The notes: generated by a model not told the origin, from the sequence alone. Counted from the stretch's first letter, positions 8,503 to 18,029 are shown. The stretch: 64,000 bases of DNA from Shinella zoogloeoides (GCF_003574625.1 NZ_QNUJ01000003.1:186001-250000); one strand, 5' to 3'. Program-made: numbers and translations.

Positions 8503-9294
8503 ATGAGTGATCCGGTCCATTCCGCTTTGAGAAGATCAGTGCGCCCGGCAAAGCCGCTCGGCGCCATATCAGTGCCTCGCGTCAGCGTTATAGTGCCGAC
8601 CGTCAACGAGGCCAAAAACCTCCCCCATGTCCTTCCCCGCATCCCGGGCTGGGTCGATGAAGTCATTCTTGTCGACGGCAATTCCGCCGACGGCACCATC
8701 GATGTGGCGCTCGGCCTGATGCCGGGCATCGTCGTGATCGAGCAGCCCCGCCTGGGCAAGGGCGCGGCGCTGGCCGCCGGCTTCGCAGCGGCACGGGGAG
8801 ACATCCTCATCACGCTCGACGCCGATGGCTCGGCCGATCCCGCCGAAATGGCGGGCTTTGTCGGCGCGCTTCTCGCGGGGGCGGATTTCGTCAAGGGATC
8901 GCGCTTCCTGCAAGGGGGCGACACCCGCGACATGGAGTGGTATCGCCGGATCGGCAACTGGGGCCTCCTGCAACTGGTACGCCTTCGCTTCGGCGGCCGG
9001 TTCAGCGATCTTTGCTACGGCTACAACGCCTTCTGGCGTGATGTGTTGCCCCATCTGCGCGTGGAAGGCGCCACCGGTTTCGAGATCGAGACGCACATGA
9101 ACATTCGCGCGCTTCAGGCGGGGCTGGCGGTTGCCGAGCTGCCCAGCCGCGAATATCCGCGCGTCCATGGGGTCAGCAATCTGCGCACCTTCCCCGATGG
9201 CTGGCGGGTGCTCAAGACTATTGCCCGCCTGGGATTGGCCCGCCCTGCGCCGGTGGCCGTCCCCCTCAGGAACCGGTCTTCTCTGACGGGATGA
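8503..9294 (+). CDS. Family 2 glycosyltransferase, DPM1/undecaprenyl-sugar type
   Basis: A 263-residue GT2 enzyme with a GT-A fold. VSVIVPTVNEAKNLPHVLP opens the nucleotide-sugar-binding half, VDGNSADGT is the second-strand Asp motif, and ITLDADGSADP is the metal-binding DxD region. There are no transmembrane helices, so it is cytosolic or peripheral. The fold group includes dolichyl/undecaprenyl-phosphate sugar transferases, but the sugar cannot be assigned. It is the first gene of the plus-strand operon, 6 bp from the next. Confidence 0.9.
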   Translation: MSDPVHSALRRSVRPAKPLGAISVPRVSVIVPTVNEAKNLPHVLPRIPGWVDEVILVDGNSADGTIDVALGLMPGIVVIEQPRLGKGAALAAGFAAARGDILITLDADGSADPAEMAGFVGALLAGADFVKGSRFLQGGDTRDMEWYRRIGNWGLLQLVRLRFGGRFSDLCYGYNAFWRDVLPHLRVEGATGFEIETHMNIRALQAGLAVAELPSREYPRVHGVSNLRTFPDGWRVLKTIARLGLARPAPVAVPLRNRSSLTG

Positions 9295-9300
9295 CTGGCC

Positions 9301-10251
9301 ATGGGCTCGATCGCCGTCGTCATTTGCGCCTATGCCGACGAGCGCCGTGTGCAGCTCGCCGGCGCCGTCCGCTCCGTCCTCGGTCAGACACGACGACCGG
9401 ACCGGATGATCGTGGTCATCGACCACAATGAAAGGCTGCTGGAAGAAACCCGGGCCGCCTTCCCGGCGGCCGAGGTCATTGCCAATGCCGCGGCGCGGGG
9501 GCTTTCGGGCGCCCGCAACACCGGCATTCGGGCCGCGGAAGGCCAGGAGCTCGTCGCCTTTCTCGACGATGATGCCCTGGCGGAGCCCGATTGGCTCGGC
9601 CGCATGGAGCGCCATTACGACGATCCGGCGGTGCTCGGTGTCGGCGGAAAGGTCGTCCCGCTTTGGGAAGAAGGGCGCCCCCGCTGGTTCCCCGAAGAAT
9701 TTCAATGGGTCGTGGGGTGCAGTTATCGGGGGCTGCCCGAGGGGCTGCATCCCATCCGGAACCCGATCGGCTGTAACATGTCCTTCCGCCGGATGGTTTT
9801 CGATACCGTTGGCGGATTTCGCGAAGGCATCGGCCGCACCGGGCAGGATGCTGCCGGCTGCGAGGAGACGGAACTCAGCATCCGCGCACGGCAGACGTTC
9901 CCCGATGGTGTGATCCTTTACGATCCCGAGGCGATCGTGCGTCATCAGGTGGCTGGCGTTCGGGCTCGCTGGGGCTACTTTCGCCGGCGATGCCTTGCCG
10001 AGGGCCGCTCGAAGAGGGCCGTGGCGGCGAGTGTCGGCGCGCGAGACGGCCTTGCGGCGGAAGGCGCCTATGTGACCCGCACCCTGCCGGGAGGCTTTGC
10101 GCGCGGCCTTGCCGATACTGTGGTCCGGCGCGATCCGTCCGGCCTCTTGCGGGCAGCCGGCATCGTGGCAGGGCTGGGTTTCACGGCGGCCGGCTACCTT
10201 TCGGCGCGGTTTTCCTTGGCCGGTCTTTTCCCGGCGGGAGGACGGATATGA
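9301..10251 (+). CDS. Family 2 glycosyltransferase
   Basis: A 316-residue GT2 enzyme. IAVVICAYADERRVQLAGA begins the fold, LSGARNTGIRAA is the loop after the second strand, and VAFLDDDALAEPDWL is the DxD motif. NPIGCNMSFRR and the GCEETELSIRA segment correspond to the acceptor side and the catalytic ED motif. A hydrophobic C-terminus (about 270-310) could bring it to the membrane. It ends in an ATGA overlap with the next glycosyltransferase. Donor and acceptor sugars are unknown. Confidence 0.88.
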   Translation: MGSIAVVICAYADERRVQLAGAVRSVLGQTRRPDRMIVVIDHNERLLEETRAAFPAAEVIANAAARGLSGARNTGIRAAEGQELVAFLDDDALAEPDWLGRMERHYDDPAVLGVGGKVVPLWEEGRPRWFPEEFQWVVGCSYRGLPEGLHPIRNPIGCNMSFRRMVFDTVGGFREGIGRTGQDAAGCEETELSIRARQTFPDGVILYDPEAIVRHQVAGVRARWGYFRRRCLAEGRSKRAVAASVGARDGLAAEGAYVTRTLPGGFARGLADTVVRRDPSGLLRAAGIVAGLGFTAAGYLSARFSLAGLFPAGGRI

Positions 10252-11462
10252 AAGCCGACATGTTCCATCCGGTAAAAATCGTCAGCGTCGATGTTGAGCG
10301 TCCGCTTCCGGCAATCGACCTCAGGCGTCCGGGAAATGTCCCCTATGGCGGGATATTCTGCCTCTTGCGCTGCGGCGTGCGGCCGCTCGCAATTCTCGAA
10401 ATGGAACATCCGGGGCCGGTGATCGAAGCGTCGGATCTGCTGGAAGCGATGGGTTCCGTGCATCCCTTGCCGAGCGCCGGGGAGCCCTCGCAAGGCCCGA
10501 GGGAGCGGGTCTCGGTGGTGATTGCGACCCGCGAACGCGCGGAGAGCCTCGAACGGTGCCTCGTGTCGCTTTTCGACCAGACGCGGGTGCCGGACGAGGT
10601 GATTGTCGTCGACAATGCGCCGGTTTCCGCCGCCACCGCCCGAATGCTCGCGGCACGCTGGAGCGACCGGGTTCGCTACGTGCTCGAGCCCGTGGCGGGA
10701 CTTGGCCGTGCCCACAATGCCGGCATGCGGCATGTCACGGCGGATATCGTGCTCTTCACGGACGATGACGTGGTCCTCGACCGGCACTGGTTGGCCGCCA
10801 TGGCGGCGCCGATGGAGGAGGACGAGGCGGTCGGCTGCGTGACCGGCCTCATTCTGCCGGCCGAACTGGAGACCCGCGCACAGTTCTGGACCGAGCGCCA
10901 CGGCGGTTTCGGCAAGGGGTTGCAGCGCCGTGTCTACGATCTCGATGCAAACCGGCCCGACGGCGTGCTCTTTCCCTTCACCGCCGGCCAGTTCGGTTCG
11001 GGCGCGAACATGGGTTTCCGCGTGAATGCGCTGCGGGCTATCGGCGGTTTCGACGATGCGCTCGGGGCCGGCACGCTGGCGCGCGGCGGCGACGATCTTG
11101 CCGCCTTCTTCTCTGTCGTCAGCGCCGGTTTTCGTCTTGTCTACCAGCCCCAGGGTATCGTCTGGCATTATCATCGCCGCGGCGAGGAGGGCATGCGCCG
11201 GCAGGCCTATTGCTACGGCATGGGGCTGGGCGCCTATCTCACGAAAATCGTCCTGGACGAACCGCGCCGGGCGCTGCGATTGATGGCGGCCTTCCCTGCC
11301 GGGCTACGCCATATGGTCGGGCCGACCTCGGAAAAGACGAACCGCCTGCCGCCCGATTATCCCCGCCGGCTCGTCTGGATGGAGCGGCTCGGCATCCTTG
11401 CCGGTGTGCCGGGTTATCTGCGGGCGCTTGCAAGCGGCCGGGCGGTGGAGAGGAAGGCGTGA
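10248..11462 (+). CDS. Family 2 glycosyltransferase with N-terminal extension
   Basis: A 404-residue protein. The first 90 residues are a separate small region containing YGGIFCLLRCGVRPLAILE. The GT2 catalytic domain starts at about residue 90 with RVSVVIATRERAESLERCL, followed by VDNAPVSAATA and IVLFTDDDVVLDRHWL, the DxD metal site. GANMGFRVNALRAIGGFDDA is the acceptor-side motif. The start at 10248 is fixed by the ATGA overlap with the preceding gene. It is translated with the other two transferases and the deacetylase, so it probably assembles the same repeat unit. Confidence 0.87.
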   Translation: MKADMFHPVKIVSVDVERPLPAIDLRRPGNVPYGGIFCLLRCGVRPLAILEMEHPGPVIEASDLLEAMGSVHPLPSAGEPSQGPRERVSVVIATRERAESLERCLVSLFDQTRVPDEVIVVDNAPVSAATARMLAARWSDRVRYVLEPVAGLGRAHNAGMRHVTADIVLFTDDDVVLDRHWLAAMAAPMEEDEAVGCVTGLILPAELETRAQFWTERHGGFGKGLQRRVYDLDANRPDGVLFPFTAGQFGSGANMGFRVNALRAIGGFDDALGAGTLARGGDDLAAFFSVVSAGFRLVYQPQGIVWHYHRRGEEGMRRQAYCYGMGLGAYLTKIVLDEPRRALRLMAAFPAGLRHMVGPTSEKTNRLPPDYPRRLVWMERLGILAGVPGYLRALASGRAVERKA

Positions 11463-11463
11463 C

Positions 11464-12291
11464 ATGCGACCGGTTCCCATATTGGTCTATCATAGCGTCG
11501 CGACGGACTGCGCACCGGCCTATCGCCGCTGGCTGGTGACCCCGCGCGAATTTGACGGCCAGCTTCGGGCTCTCTCTGCGAGGGGTTATCGTCCGATGAC
11601 GGTGCAGGAACTCGCGATGAGACGGCGTGGCGGTCTTTCCCTGCCGCAGCGGAGTTGTGTCATCACCTTCGATGACGGCCTTGTGGATTTTGCCGAAGGC
11701 GCCATGCCTGTTCTCACGGCGCGCGGCTTTCCCGCGACCCTCTTCGTCGTCTCCGGTCTCGTTGGGGCGACCGCTCGCTGGCTTGCGCCGCTGGGCGAGG
11801 GCGCCCGGCCCATGCTGGACTGGAGGGCGCTCCGTGACCTTCAGGAGGCGGGCGTCGAAATCGGGGCGCATACGGTCAGCCACCCGGAACTGGATACGTT
11901 AAGCCGTGCCCGCGCGCGCCGCGAGATGGCGGACAGCAAGCATGCCCTCGAGGACGGGCTCGGCCGGGCAGTGAAGAGCTTTGCCTATCCGCACGGCTAC
12001 GCCGCGCCGGTGACACGACGGCTTGCGGAGGAAATCGGCTATCTTGCCGCTTGCCGCGTACGTCATGCGCTGAGCAGCGGTACGGAAAATCTCTTTGCGC
12101 TCTCCCGCATCATCGTGACGAGCGATCTGACACCGGAAAGGCTGATCGACCTGATCGAGGGCGGCGAGCTCCCCGTCTCACCGCCTTCCGACAGGCTTGT
12201 CGCGACCGGCTGGCGGGCGGCGCGGCGCATACGGGCCTGGGGCCGCACGCTCCTGCCGGATGGGCTGCATGAGCGTTCGGGGAGGCCGTGA
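11464..12291 (+). CDS. Polysaccharide deacetylase (NodB/CE4 family)
   Basis: A 275-residue carbohydrate esterase family 4 protein. VPILVYHSV near the N-terminus, SCVITFDDGLVDF with the catalytic Asp-Asp pair, and EIGAHTVSHPELDTL with the two metal-binding His residues are the three main NodB motifs. AYPHGYAAP is the fourth. It removes N- or O-acetyl groups from glycans, here probably from a nascent polysaccharide. No clear signal peptide is seen, so action may be cytosolic or by non-classical export. It begins two bases after the upstream stop, and its TGA overlaps the Sel1 start as TGATG. Confidence 0.88.
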   Translation: MRPVPILVYHSVATDCAPAYRRWLVTPREFDGQLRALSARGYRPMTVQELAMRRRGGLSLPQRSCVITFDDGLVDFAEGAMPVLTARGFPATLFVVSGLVGATARWLAPLGEGARPMLDWRALRDLQEAGVEIGAHTVSHPELDTLSRARARREMADSKHALEDGLGRAVKSFAYPHGYAAPVTRRLAEEIGYLAACRVRHALSSGTENLFALSRIIVTSDLTPERLIDLIEGGELPVSPPSDRLVATGWRAARRIRAWGRTLLPDGLHERSGRP

Positions 12292-15200
12292 TGGGAAAGG
12301 GGCTGCGCTTGGGGCTTGCCGCCGCCCTTTTCTGGGCCGTGGCGAGATTTGCCTTCGCGGCGGAAACGGCCGAACCGGCTTTTCAGCCGGCGCTCGGTCG
12401 CACGCTCCTGCAGCTTGCGGATCTCTATGCCGCACGTCAGGTCGATACGGCCGGTGTCGAGAAGCTTTTGGGCGACTACGACCGCATGCTGGACAGTGCA
12501 GGCCCGGATGCGATCCTCGCCGTCTCCTCGCCTCGCCCCGAGCCGGTCGCGACAGACGAAAAACCGGATGGCGACCTTGCGCGCCGGCTCTATGAACGAG
12601 CCGCCGCCTATGGAGAGCATGGCGCCCTTGTCGGGCTCGGCAATCTCTACAGGCGTGGGCAAATAGTGGAGCGGGACGAAGCGAAGGCCTTTGCCGCTTA
12701 TCAGGCGGCGGCTCGCAACGGCGATCCCGAAGGCCAGTTGCGCGCCGCCGAAATGACGATCCGCGGCGAGGGAACCGAACGCAATCTCGCTGCCGGGCTG
12801 TCCGCCTTGCGCGCTTTGGTGGCGACCAGCGACTTGCGCACACTCGATGCCCTCGCTGAACTCTGCCTCAGCGGGCGGGTGCCGGTACAGGCGGACATCG
12901 CCCTCGCGGCCCTGGAAAAAGCCGCCCGTTCCGGATCGCGCGATGCGGAGCTGCAACTGGGCGATTTCTATTCGTCCGGTCTGGCGGTGGCGGCGGATTA
13001 TGCGAAGGCAATCGGCCACTACCGTCGCGCCGTCAAGCAGGGCAGCGCCGTTGCCCGCGTGCAGCTTGCTGAAATGCAGGCGCGTGGGCGCGGAATGGTT
13101 CGTGATGCCGAAAGCGCGCTGAAAGCGTTGAGAGAGTTGTCGGCCGAAGGAGAGGCAACCGCCTCCCTCCTGCTCGGCGATTATTATCGGGATGGGCGGG
13201 TTGTCGCGTCCGACCCGGCGCTCTCCCTGAAATATTATCAGGACGCCGCAAGGCAGGGCAGCACGACGGCGCTCGTGCGGCTGGGGGAAGCACATGCTTC
13301 CGAGCCCGCACTCGCGGCAGGCTTCTATCGTCAGGCGGCGGATCAGGACAATGTGGCCGCGAAGGTGCGGCTGGCAGAAATGAAAGCGGCCGGCCAGGGC
13401 ATGGCCCGGGATGGCCCGGCCGCCTTCGCCGAGTTGGAGGCCCTCGCTGCGGATGGCGAAAGCGGTGCCTCGCTTGCGTTGGGCGACATTTATGCGGCGG
13501 GTGAGGGAACGCCTGTCGAGCCGGTGCGTGCGCTGGACCGCTACCGACAGGCCGCCGAAGAAGGAAGCACCACGGCGCTCACGCGCCTTGGGGACTTCTA
13601 TTCCGACGGTCGCCTGGTTCCGGCCGACTATGGCCGGGCGATCGGCTACTACCGCGATGGCGCGCGGATGGGAAACGCTTCCGCGAAGATTCGGCTTGCC
13701 GAGATGACGGCGCGCGGACAGGGAACCGCGCGTGACGCAGGCGCCGCAAAGGCCACTCTCAATGTACTGGCAGGCATCGAGAAAAACGCATCGGCTGCGA
13801 CGGCTCTCGCTGGCCTTTACGCGGAAGGCGCGCTCGGGGGCGCCAATCCGGAGATGGCCTTTGCCTATTACGATCGCGCGGCATCCCTCGGCGACCTTGC
13901 GGGCAAGGTGCGGCGGGCCGAGTTGCGAATGCTCGGGCAGGGCGTATCAAGGGACGTCGATGCGGGGCGGAGCGAGTTGGAGACACTTTCCGCTGCGGGC
14001 TCGGGCGATGCGGCGCTGGCGCTGGCAGATTTCTATGCGAAGGGCGATACGGGAAGTGCAGACCCGGAACGGGCGCGGACCTATTACTGGCAGGCGGCGG
14101 CGACCGGAAGCATAACAGCCCTCGTACGGCTCGGAGACCTCCATTCTGACGGCAGGCTCGTGCCGACCGATTATGCACATGCGGTGGAATATTACCGTGC
14201 GGCCGCGGACAAGGGCAGTCCTGTCGCTAAAATCCGCCTTGCCGAGATGACGGTACGAGGGCAGGGGACAGCCCGCGATGCGGATGCCGGGAAGGCCGCG
14301 TTGGACGAGCTGGCTGGAGCGGGAGGCGATGCCCATGCCGCCATGATGCTCGGTGATCTCTACATCGAAGGTGCCTTCGGCTCGCCCGATCCGGAAATGG
14401 CGTTTGCCGCCTATGGCCGCGCGGCAGTGCTCGGCGAGGGGGCGGCAAAGGTGCGGCGGGCCGAAATGAAAGCGCTCGGGCAAGGCGTATCCCAGGACGC
14501 GAACGCTGCGCGTGTCGAACTGGAAGCGCTGGCGGCGCAGGGAAGAACGGATGCCGCGTTGACGCTGGCGGACGTCTACGCAAAGGGAGAAGGACTTGGC
14601 ATCGATCCCGAACTCGCCCGACGCTATTATCGGCAGGCCGCAATGGGAGGCAGTGTGACCGCGCTTTCGCGGCTGGGCGATTTCTACTCCGACGGCCGCC
14701 TTGTGCCGGTCGATTATCCCAAGGCGGCAAGCTACTATCGGGAGGCGGCGCAGGACGGCAATGCGACTGCAAAAATCCGTCTTGCGGAAATGACGGCGCG
14801 AGGCCAGGGGATCGTTCGCGACGAGGACGCGGCAAAGGCCGCACTGATGGCGCTGGCAGGTTCCGGAGGCGATGCCCGCGCCGCGATGTCTCTCGGCGAT
14901 CTTTATACGCAGGGGGCTCTGGGCCCCGGCAATGAAACCCAGGCCTTTGCCGCCTATGCGCGGGCCGCAACGCTCGGCAATGCTGCGGCAAAGGTGCGCC
15001 AGGCAGAAATGAAAGTGGCCGGACAAGGCGTCGCGCAGGATGTGAAAGCGGGGCTTGCCGAACTTTCGGCCCTGGCAGGGCAGGGCGCCGCCGACGCGTC
15101 CCTTGCGCTTGGAGATATCTACGCGAAGGGTGAGGGAGTGCCGGTCGATATCGCCAGCGCCCGCAGCCACTATCAGCAGGCAGCGGCCGATGGAAGCATT

Positions 15201-16601
15201 ACGGCACTGCTGCGGCTCGGAGACAGCTACAGGCCGCAGAAGCCGGAGGAGGCTTTCGCCTCCTATCGCGCCGCCGCAGAGGCCGGCAATCTTCAGGCGC
15301 GCCTTCGTGTCGCCGAAATGACGATCCGGGGCGAGGGCACGCGGCGCGATCCGCAGGCCGGTCTTGCCGCCCTTCGGACGCTTGCCAAGGCCGACAATCC
15401 TGCTGTTCTCGAGGAACTCGCCGGTGTTGGCCTTTCCGGTCGCATTCCCCTGCAGACCACCCTCGCGCTTTCGGCGCTGGATCGGGCAAGCGCGCTCGGC
15501 TCGGTCAATGCCCATGTGCAACTCGGCAATCTCTATGCGGACGGCATGGCGGTGAAAGCCGATCCCGCTCTGGCCCTCACGCACTACCGTGAGGCCGCCG
15601 GGCGGGGTAGCGAAGAGGCACAGATCCGTCTGGCGCAAATGATGGCGGCGGGTCAGGGAACACCGCGCAATCTCATCAAGGCACAGGCCGCGTTGAAGGC
15701 GCTCGGAAGTGCCGATGCCCTGCTGGCGCTTGGAGATATGTTCGGCCGGATCGAGGCCGCGCCGCTCGATCCGGCGCTGGCGCTTAAATATTACCGTGCG
15801 GCTGCCGCCGATGGCAGCGTTTCGGCCAGGCTGCGCCTCGCGCAGGGCTATGCCGACGGACGCTTCGGCCGTCGCAATTTCAAGGAGGCGGAAGCGCATT
15901 ATCGTGCCGCCGTCGAGACGGGGAACCGCGGTGCCATGCTGGCCCTTGGCCGCTTCCAGGCTTCACGCCCCTCTGCCCGAACCGCATCGGCGGGTTTTAC
16001 CCGGTTGCGCGATGCGATGGAGGCGAGGGTCGCCGGCGCGCCTTCGGTTCTTGCCGAGGCCCTGTTCTACGGCCGGGGTCGCCAACAGAGCAGCAAGTCC
16101 GCAATGAGCGTCCTTCGCCAGGCCATGGCAGATCACGATGCTGCCGCGACGCTCGACCTGATTGCCGCTTATCGGGATGGCAAACGGGACGGTCGAACCT
16201 TGCTGGTCCGCAAGGACATCGCCAAGGCGAAGACGATTTTGCTGGCATCGCAGGATATGCTGTCCGAACCGGAGAAGGACATCGAGGGCTTCCTCATCGA
16301 CGCGGCAACGGCCAGGCATTCCGCTTTTGCAAAACTCAATACACGCTTCAACGCCCTAACCCAGCCGGAAAAGCGGCAAATCGTCAGCGCGTTACCCAAG
16401 ACGAACGGCAACCTGTTCATCTACATCGTGAAAGCCCGGCTTCGTGAAAAAGGGATTCGGGTTCGACAGTTCGATGGCAGGCTCGATAGGCAGACACAGG
16501 CCGCGCTCATGCGCGAATGCCGGGCCTTCCTACCTGCCAGGCAGTGCCGCAGAGGGCCGTTCTTCCCATCGGTCGTAGAGGCGGTAGCGCAGATGTTTTA
16601 G
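12291..16601 (+). CDS. Very large Sel1-repeat protein of the polysaccharide operon
   Basis: A 1436-residue protein beginning with a hydrophobic signal-like segment (LGLAAALFWAVARFAFAA), so probably periplasmic. Most of the chain is Sel1/TPR-like helical pairs (pattern A-x-x-x-LGDxYxxGxxVxxDxxxAxxYYRxAA). Within it, three tandem super-repeats of 181 residues (543 bp each) run from 13572 to 15200, starting TALTRLGDFYSDGRLV, TALVRLGDLHSDGRLV and TALSRLGDFYSDGRLV. The last 100 residues are non-repetitive with RVRQFDGRLDRQTQAALM, resembling a peptidoglycan-binding-like helix bundle. Such scaffolds (AlgK, ExoR class) assemble polysaccharide export machines or regulate export; the exact role is inferred. 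A GTG at 12288 is also in frame. Confidence 0.88.
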   Translation: MGKGLRLGLAAALFWAVARFAFAAETAEPAFQPALGRTLLQLADLYAARQVDTAGVEKLLGDYDRMLDSAGPDAILAVSSPRPEPVATDEKPDGDLARRLYERAAAYGEHGALVGLGNLYRRGQIVERDEAKAFAAYQAAARNGDPEGQLRAAEMTIRGEGTERNLAAGLSALRALVATSDLRTLDALAELCLSGRVPVQADIALAALEKAARSGSRDAELQLGDFYSSGLAVAADYAKAIGHYRRAVKQGSAVARVQLAEMQARGRGMVRDAESALKALRELSAEGEATASLLLGDYYRDGRVVASDPALSLKYYQDAARQGSTTALVRLGEAHASEPALAAGFYRQAADQDNVAAKVRLAEMKAAGQGMARDGPAAFAELEALAADGESGASLALGDIYAAGEGTPVEPVRALDRYRQAAEEGSTTALTRLGDFYSDGRLVPADYGRAIGYYRDGARMGNASAKIRLAEMTARGQGTARDAGAAKATLNVLAGIEKNASAATALAGLYAEGALGGANPEMAFAYYDRAASLGDLAGKVRRAELRMLGQGVSRDVDAGRSELETLSAAGSGDAALALADFYAKGDTGSADPERARTYYWQAAATGSITALVRLGDLHSDGRLVPTDYAHAVEYYRAAADKGSPVAKIRLAEMTVRGQGTARDADAGKAALDELAGAGGDAHAAMMLGDLYIEGAFGSPDPEMAFAAYGRAAVLGEGAAKVRRAEMKALGQGVSQDANAARVELEALAAQGRTDAALTLADVYAKGEGLGIDPELARRYYRQAAMGGSVTALSRLGDFYSDGRLVPVDYPKAASYYREAAQDGNATAKIRLAEMTARGQGIVRDEDAAKAALMALAGSGGDARAAMSLGDLYTQGALGPGNETQAFAAYARAATLGNAAAKVRQAEMKVAGQGVAQDVKAGLAELSALAGQGAADASLALGDIYAKGEGVPVDIASARSHYQQAAADGSITALLRLGDSYRPQKPEEAFASYRAAAEAGNLQARLRVAEMTIRGEGTRRDPQAGLAALRTLAKADNPAVLEELAGVGLSGRIPLQTTLALSALDRASALGSVNAHVQLGNLYADGMAVKADPALALTHYREAAGRGSEEAQIRLAQMMAAGQGTPRNLIKAQAALKALGSADALLALGDMFGRIEAAPLDPALALKYYRAAAADGSVSARLRLAQGYADGRFGRRNFKEAEAHYRAAVETGNRGAMLALGRFQASRPSARTASAGFTRLRDAMEARVAGAPSVLAEALFYGRGRQQSSKSAMSVLRQAMADHDAAATLDLIAAYRDGKRDGRTLLVRKDIAKAKTILLASQDMLSEPEKDIEGFLIDAATARHSAFAKLNTRFNALTQPEKRQIVSALPKTNGNLFIYIVKARLREKGIRVRQFDGRLDRQTQAALMRECRAFLPARQCRRGPFFPSVVEAVAQMF
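13572..15200 (+). repeat. Three tandem 543-bp in-frame repeats
   Basis: Boundaries at 13572, 14115, 14658 and 15201 are exactly 543 bp apart. Each unit encodes 181 residues, about five Sel1 motifs, starting with TALxRLGD. The copies are diverged at the nucleotide level but align without length change. This points to duplication of a multi-motif block rather than single-motif slippage. Confidence 0.8.
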
Positions 16602-16854
16602 CTCGCTTCGCAACTATTTGGGGAATTTCCTGCCGCCATAGTATTGTTGTGATTGCATTTGCGGCCAAAAGACCCGTTTTCCGATATATTTACGCCGAGC
16701 GAACGATAAGATTTTTGCCGCGGGCATCACCCGAAGTGATTATTTGACGAAAAATTGATTAATACTGTATCATCGAAGAATTAAAAAGCTGGCAGGCGAG
16801 AAAGAAATTCCTGCCATTTGTTTCTCATCTGTATTGCGTTGGTGGGGAAGGGCT
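16602..16854 (+). promoter_or_regulatory. AT-rich intergenic region with candidate promoter
   Basis: This gap separates the Sel1 gene from the second pseudo-receiver regulator. A sigma70-like pair is seen: TTGACG at 16744-16749 and TGTATC at 16766-16771 (16-bp spacing), or TATCAT at 16768-16773 (18 bp). It is markedly AT-richer than its neighbours. No terminator hairpin is obvious after the Sel1 stop. Confidence 0.4.
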
Positions 16855-17571
16855 GTGGGTGAAGCTGTGAGACCGGGGCAGCCGCGACAGCGGCGCGAGG
16901 GCAGCGAACGGCGTCTGATCGTTATAGTGGCGGAGCCGGATTTTCTGATCGAGTGCTTGTCGGAGGCGCTGAAACGCCGCTTTTCCGATCATGAAATCTT
17001 GGTCGATCGGGAGGCGGAAAATCTGCTGCGGACGCATCGGGCGCGCATGGACCTCATGCTGTTTCATGGCAAGGATGCAACCGATATTGCCCGGATTCTG
17101 ACGGATATGGAGGCGGAGACTGCGTCGATTTCCATCGGCATTCTGATTGGGGATTCCGCCGCGCTGGATCCCATTGTGGGCCTTTTGGCCGAGGACAGGC
17201 ATATCGATGGCATTTTACCGCTCGATGTGCGCCTGGACGTGTTTCTGACCGGGGTGGAGCTGCTCATAAAGGGCGGAGAGCATTTTCCCTCCACGTTGCT
17301 GCGTCGGCTGAAATCTCCGGAAAAGGCGGGCATGCCGGTTTCTCCTTCAGCCTCCCCGCTTCCGGCGATGCATGAAGCGCATCTGACGGTGCGTGAGGTC
17401 GAGATACTCGATCTTCTGTGCAAGGGCACGCAAAACAAGCTTATCGCTCACAGTCTGAAGCTCTCGGAAAACACCATCAAGGCGCATGTTCGAAGCATAT
17501 ACAAAAAACTTCGCGTAAAAAACAGGACAGAAGCAGCATTATCTTCTTTCGGAATGGTCAATATAGAGTGA
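16855..17571 (+). CDS. LuxR-type regulator with degenerate receiver domain (paralogue)
   Basis: About 238 residues. The receiver-like part begins RRLIVIVAEPDFLIECLSEA. The phosphorylation strand reads MDLMLFHGKDATD, so no Asp stands at the usual site. The C-terminal helix-turn-helix carries LTVREVEILDLLCKGTQNK and SENTIKAHVRSIYKKLRVK, nearly the same as in the regulator at 127-813. The start is uncertain: GTG at 16855, GTG at 16867 and TTG at 16834 are in frame. It lies immediately downstream of the polysaccharide operon. A phosphorylation-independent role in polysaccharide control is inferred from position and from the pairing with its paralogue. Confidence 0.82.
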   Translation: MGEAVRPGQPRQRREGSERRLIVIVAEPDFLIECLSEALKRRFSDHEILVDREAENLLRTHRARMDLMLFHGKDATDIARILTDMEAETASISIGILIGDSAALDPIVGLLAEDRHIDGILPLDVRLDVFLTGVELLIKGGEHFPSTLLRRLKSPEKAGMPVSPSASPLPAMHEAHLTVREVEILDLLCKGTQNKLIAHSLKLSENTIKAHVRSIYKKLRVKNRTEAALSSFGMVNIE

Positions 17572-18029
17572 TGGGCTAATCCTTTTTTACGACTATCTGT
17601 TATCAAAAGTTGTGATTAGTCTATGATGATCCGGAAGCAAAGTAATTTACGCAGCCGGGTTTCGTCATCTCAAATAACTATCTCAAGGAGAACCTGATTC
17701 CGGTGGAAGGAGACGCTTTGTCCGCTGTAAACCGTCTTCTTCGTGCAAAAACTGCCGTGCATTGGACGTGCATTTGGAGCTGACGTTTCCGGGGAGCGCA
17801 TCCGGGTCCCATATTCGATGAGCAGGGACCTCCATGCGCTCTTCCGGTAACGCCAGTCGAATGAAGAGTGCGCAAGCGGTTGTCATTGAAGACCCAGACG
17901 GTCCGCATGCTGCCGACTTCGTTGCGACGATATGCGTATGAGCGCTCACCTATCGCTGACAGGTACAAAGGGATGTGTGCATCCTTCTTGAGTGTTGGCA
18001 TTGCAACATGCTGTTTTTATGCGGAATTT
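17572..18029. other. 458-bp gap without a convincing gene
   Basis: The first 120 bp are AT-rich (for example CCTTTTTTACGAC after the regulator stop) and could hold the regulator's terminator. The rest contains short minus-strand frames of 88-107 residues with atypical codon use, one with WVFNDNRLRTLHS. That loosely recalls the metal-binding end of TauD-type oxygenases, but the match is too weak for a call. It may be decayed gene remnant or structured non-coding DNA. Confidence 0.3.
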
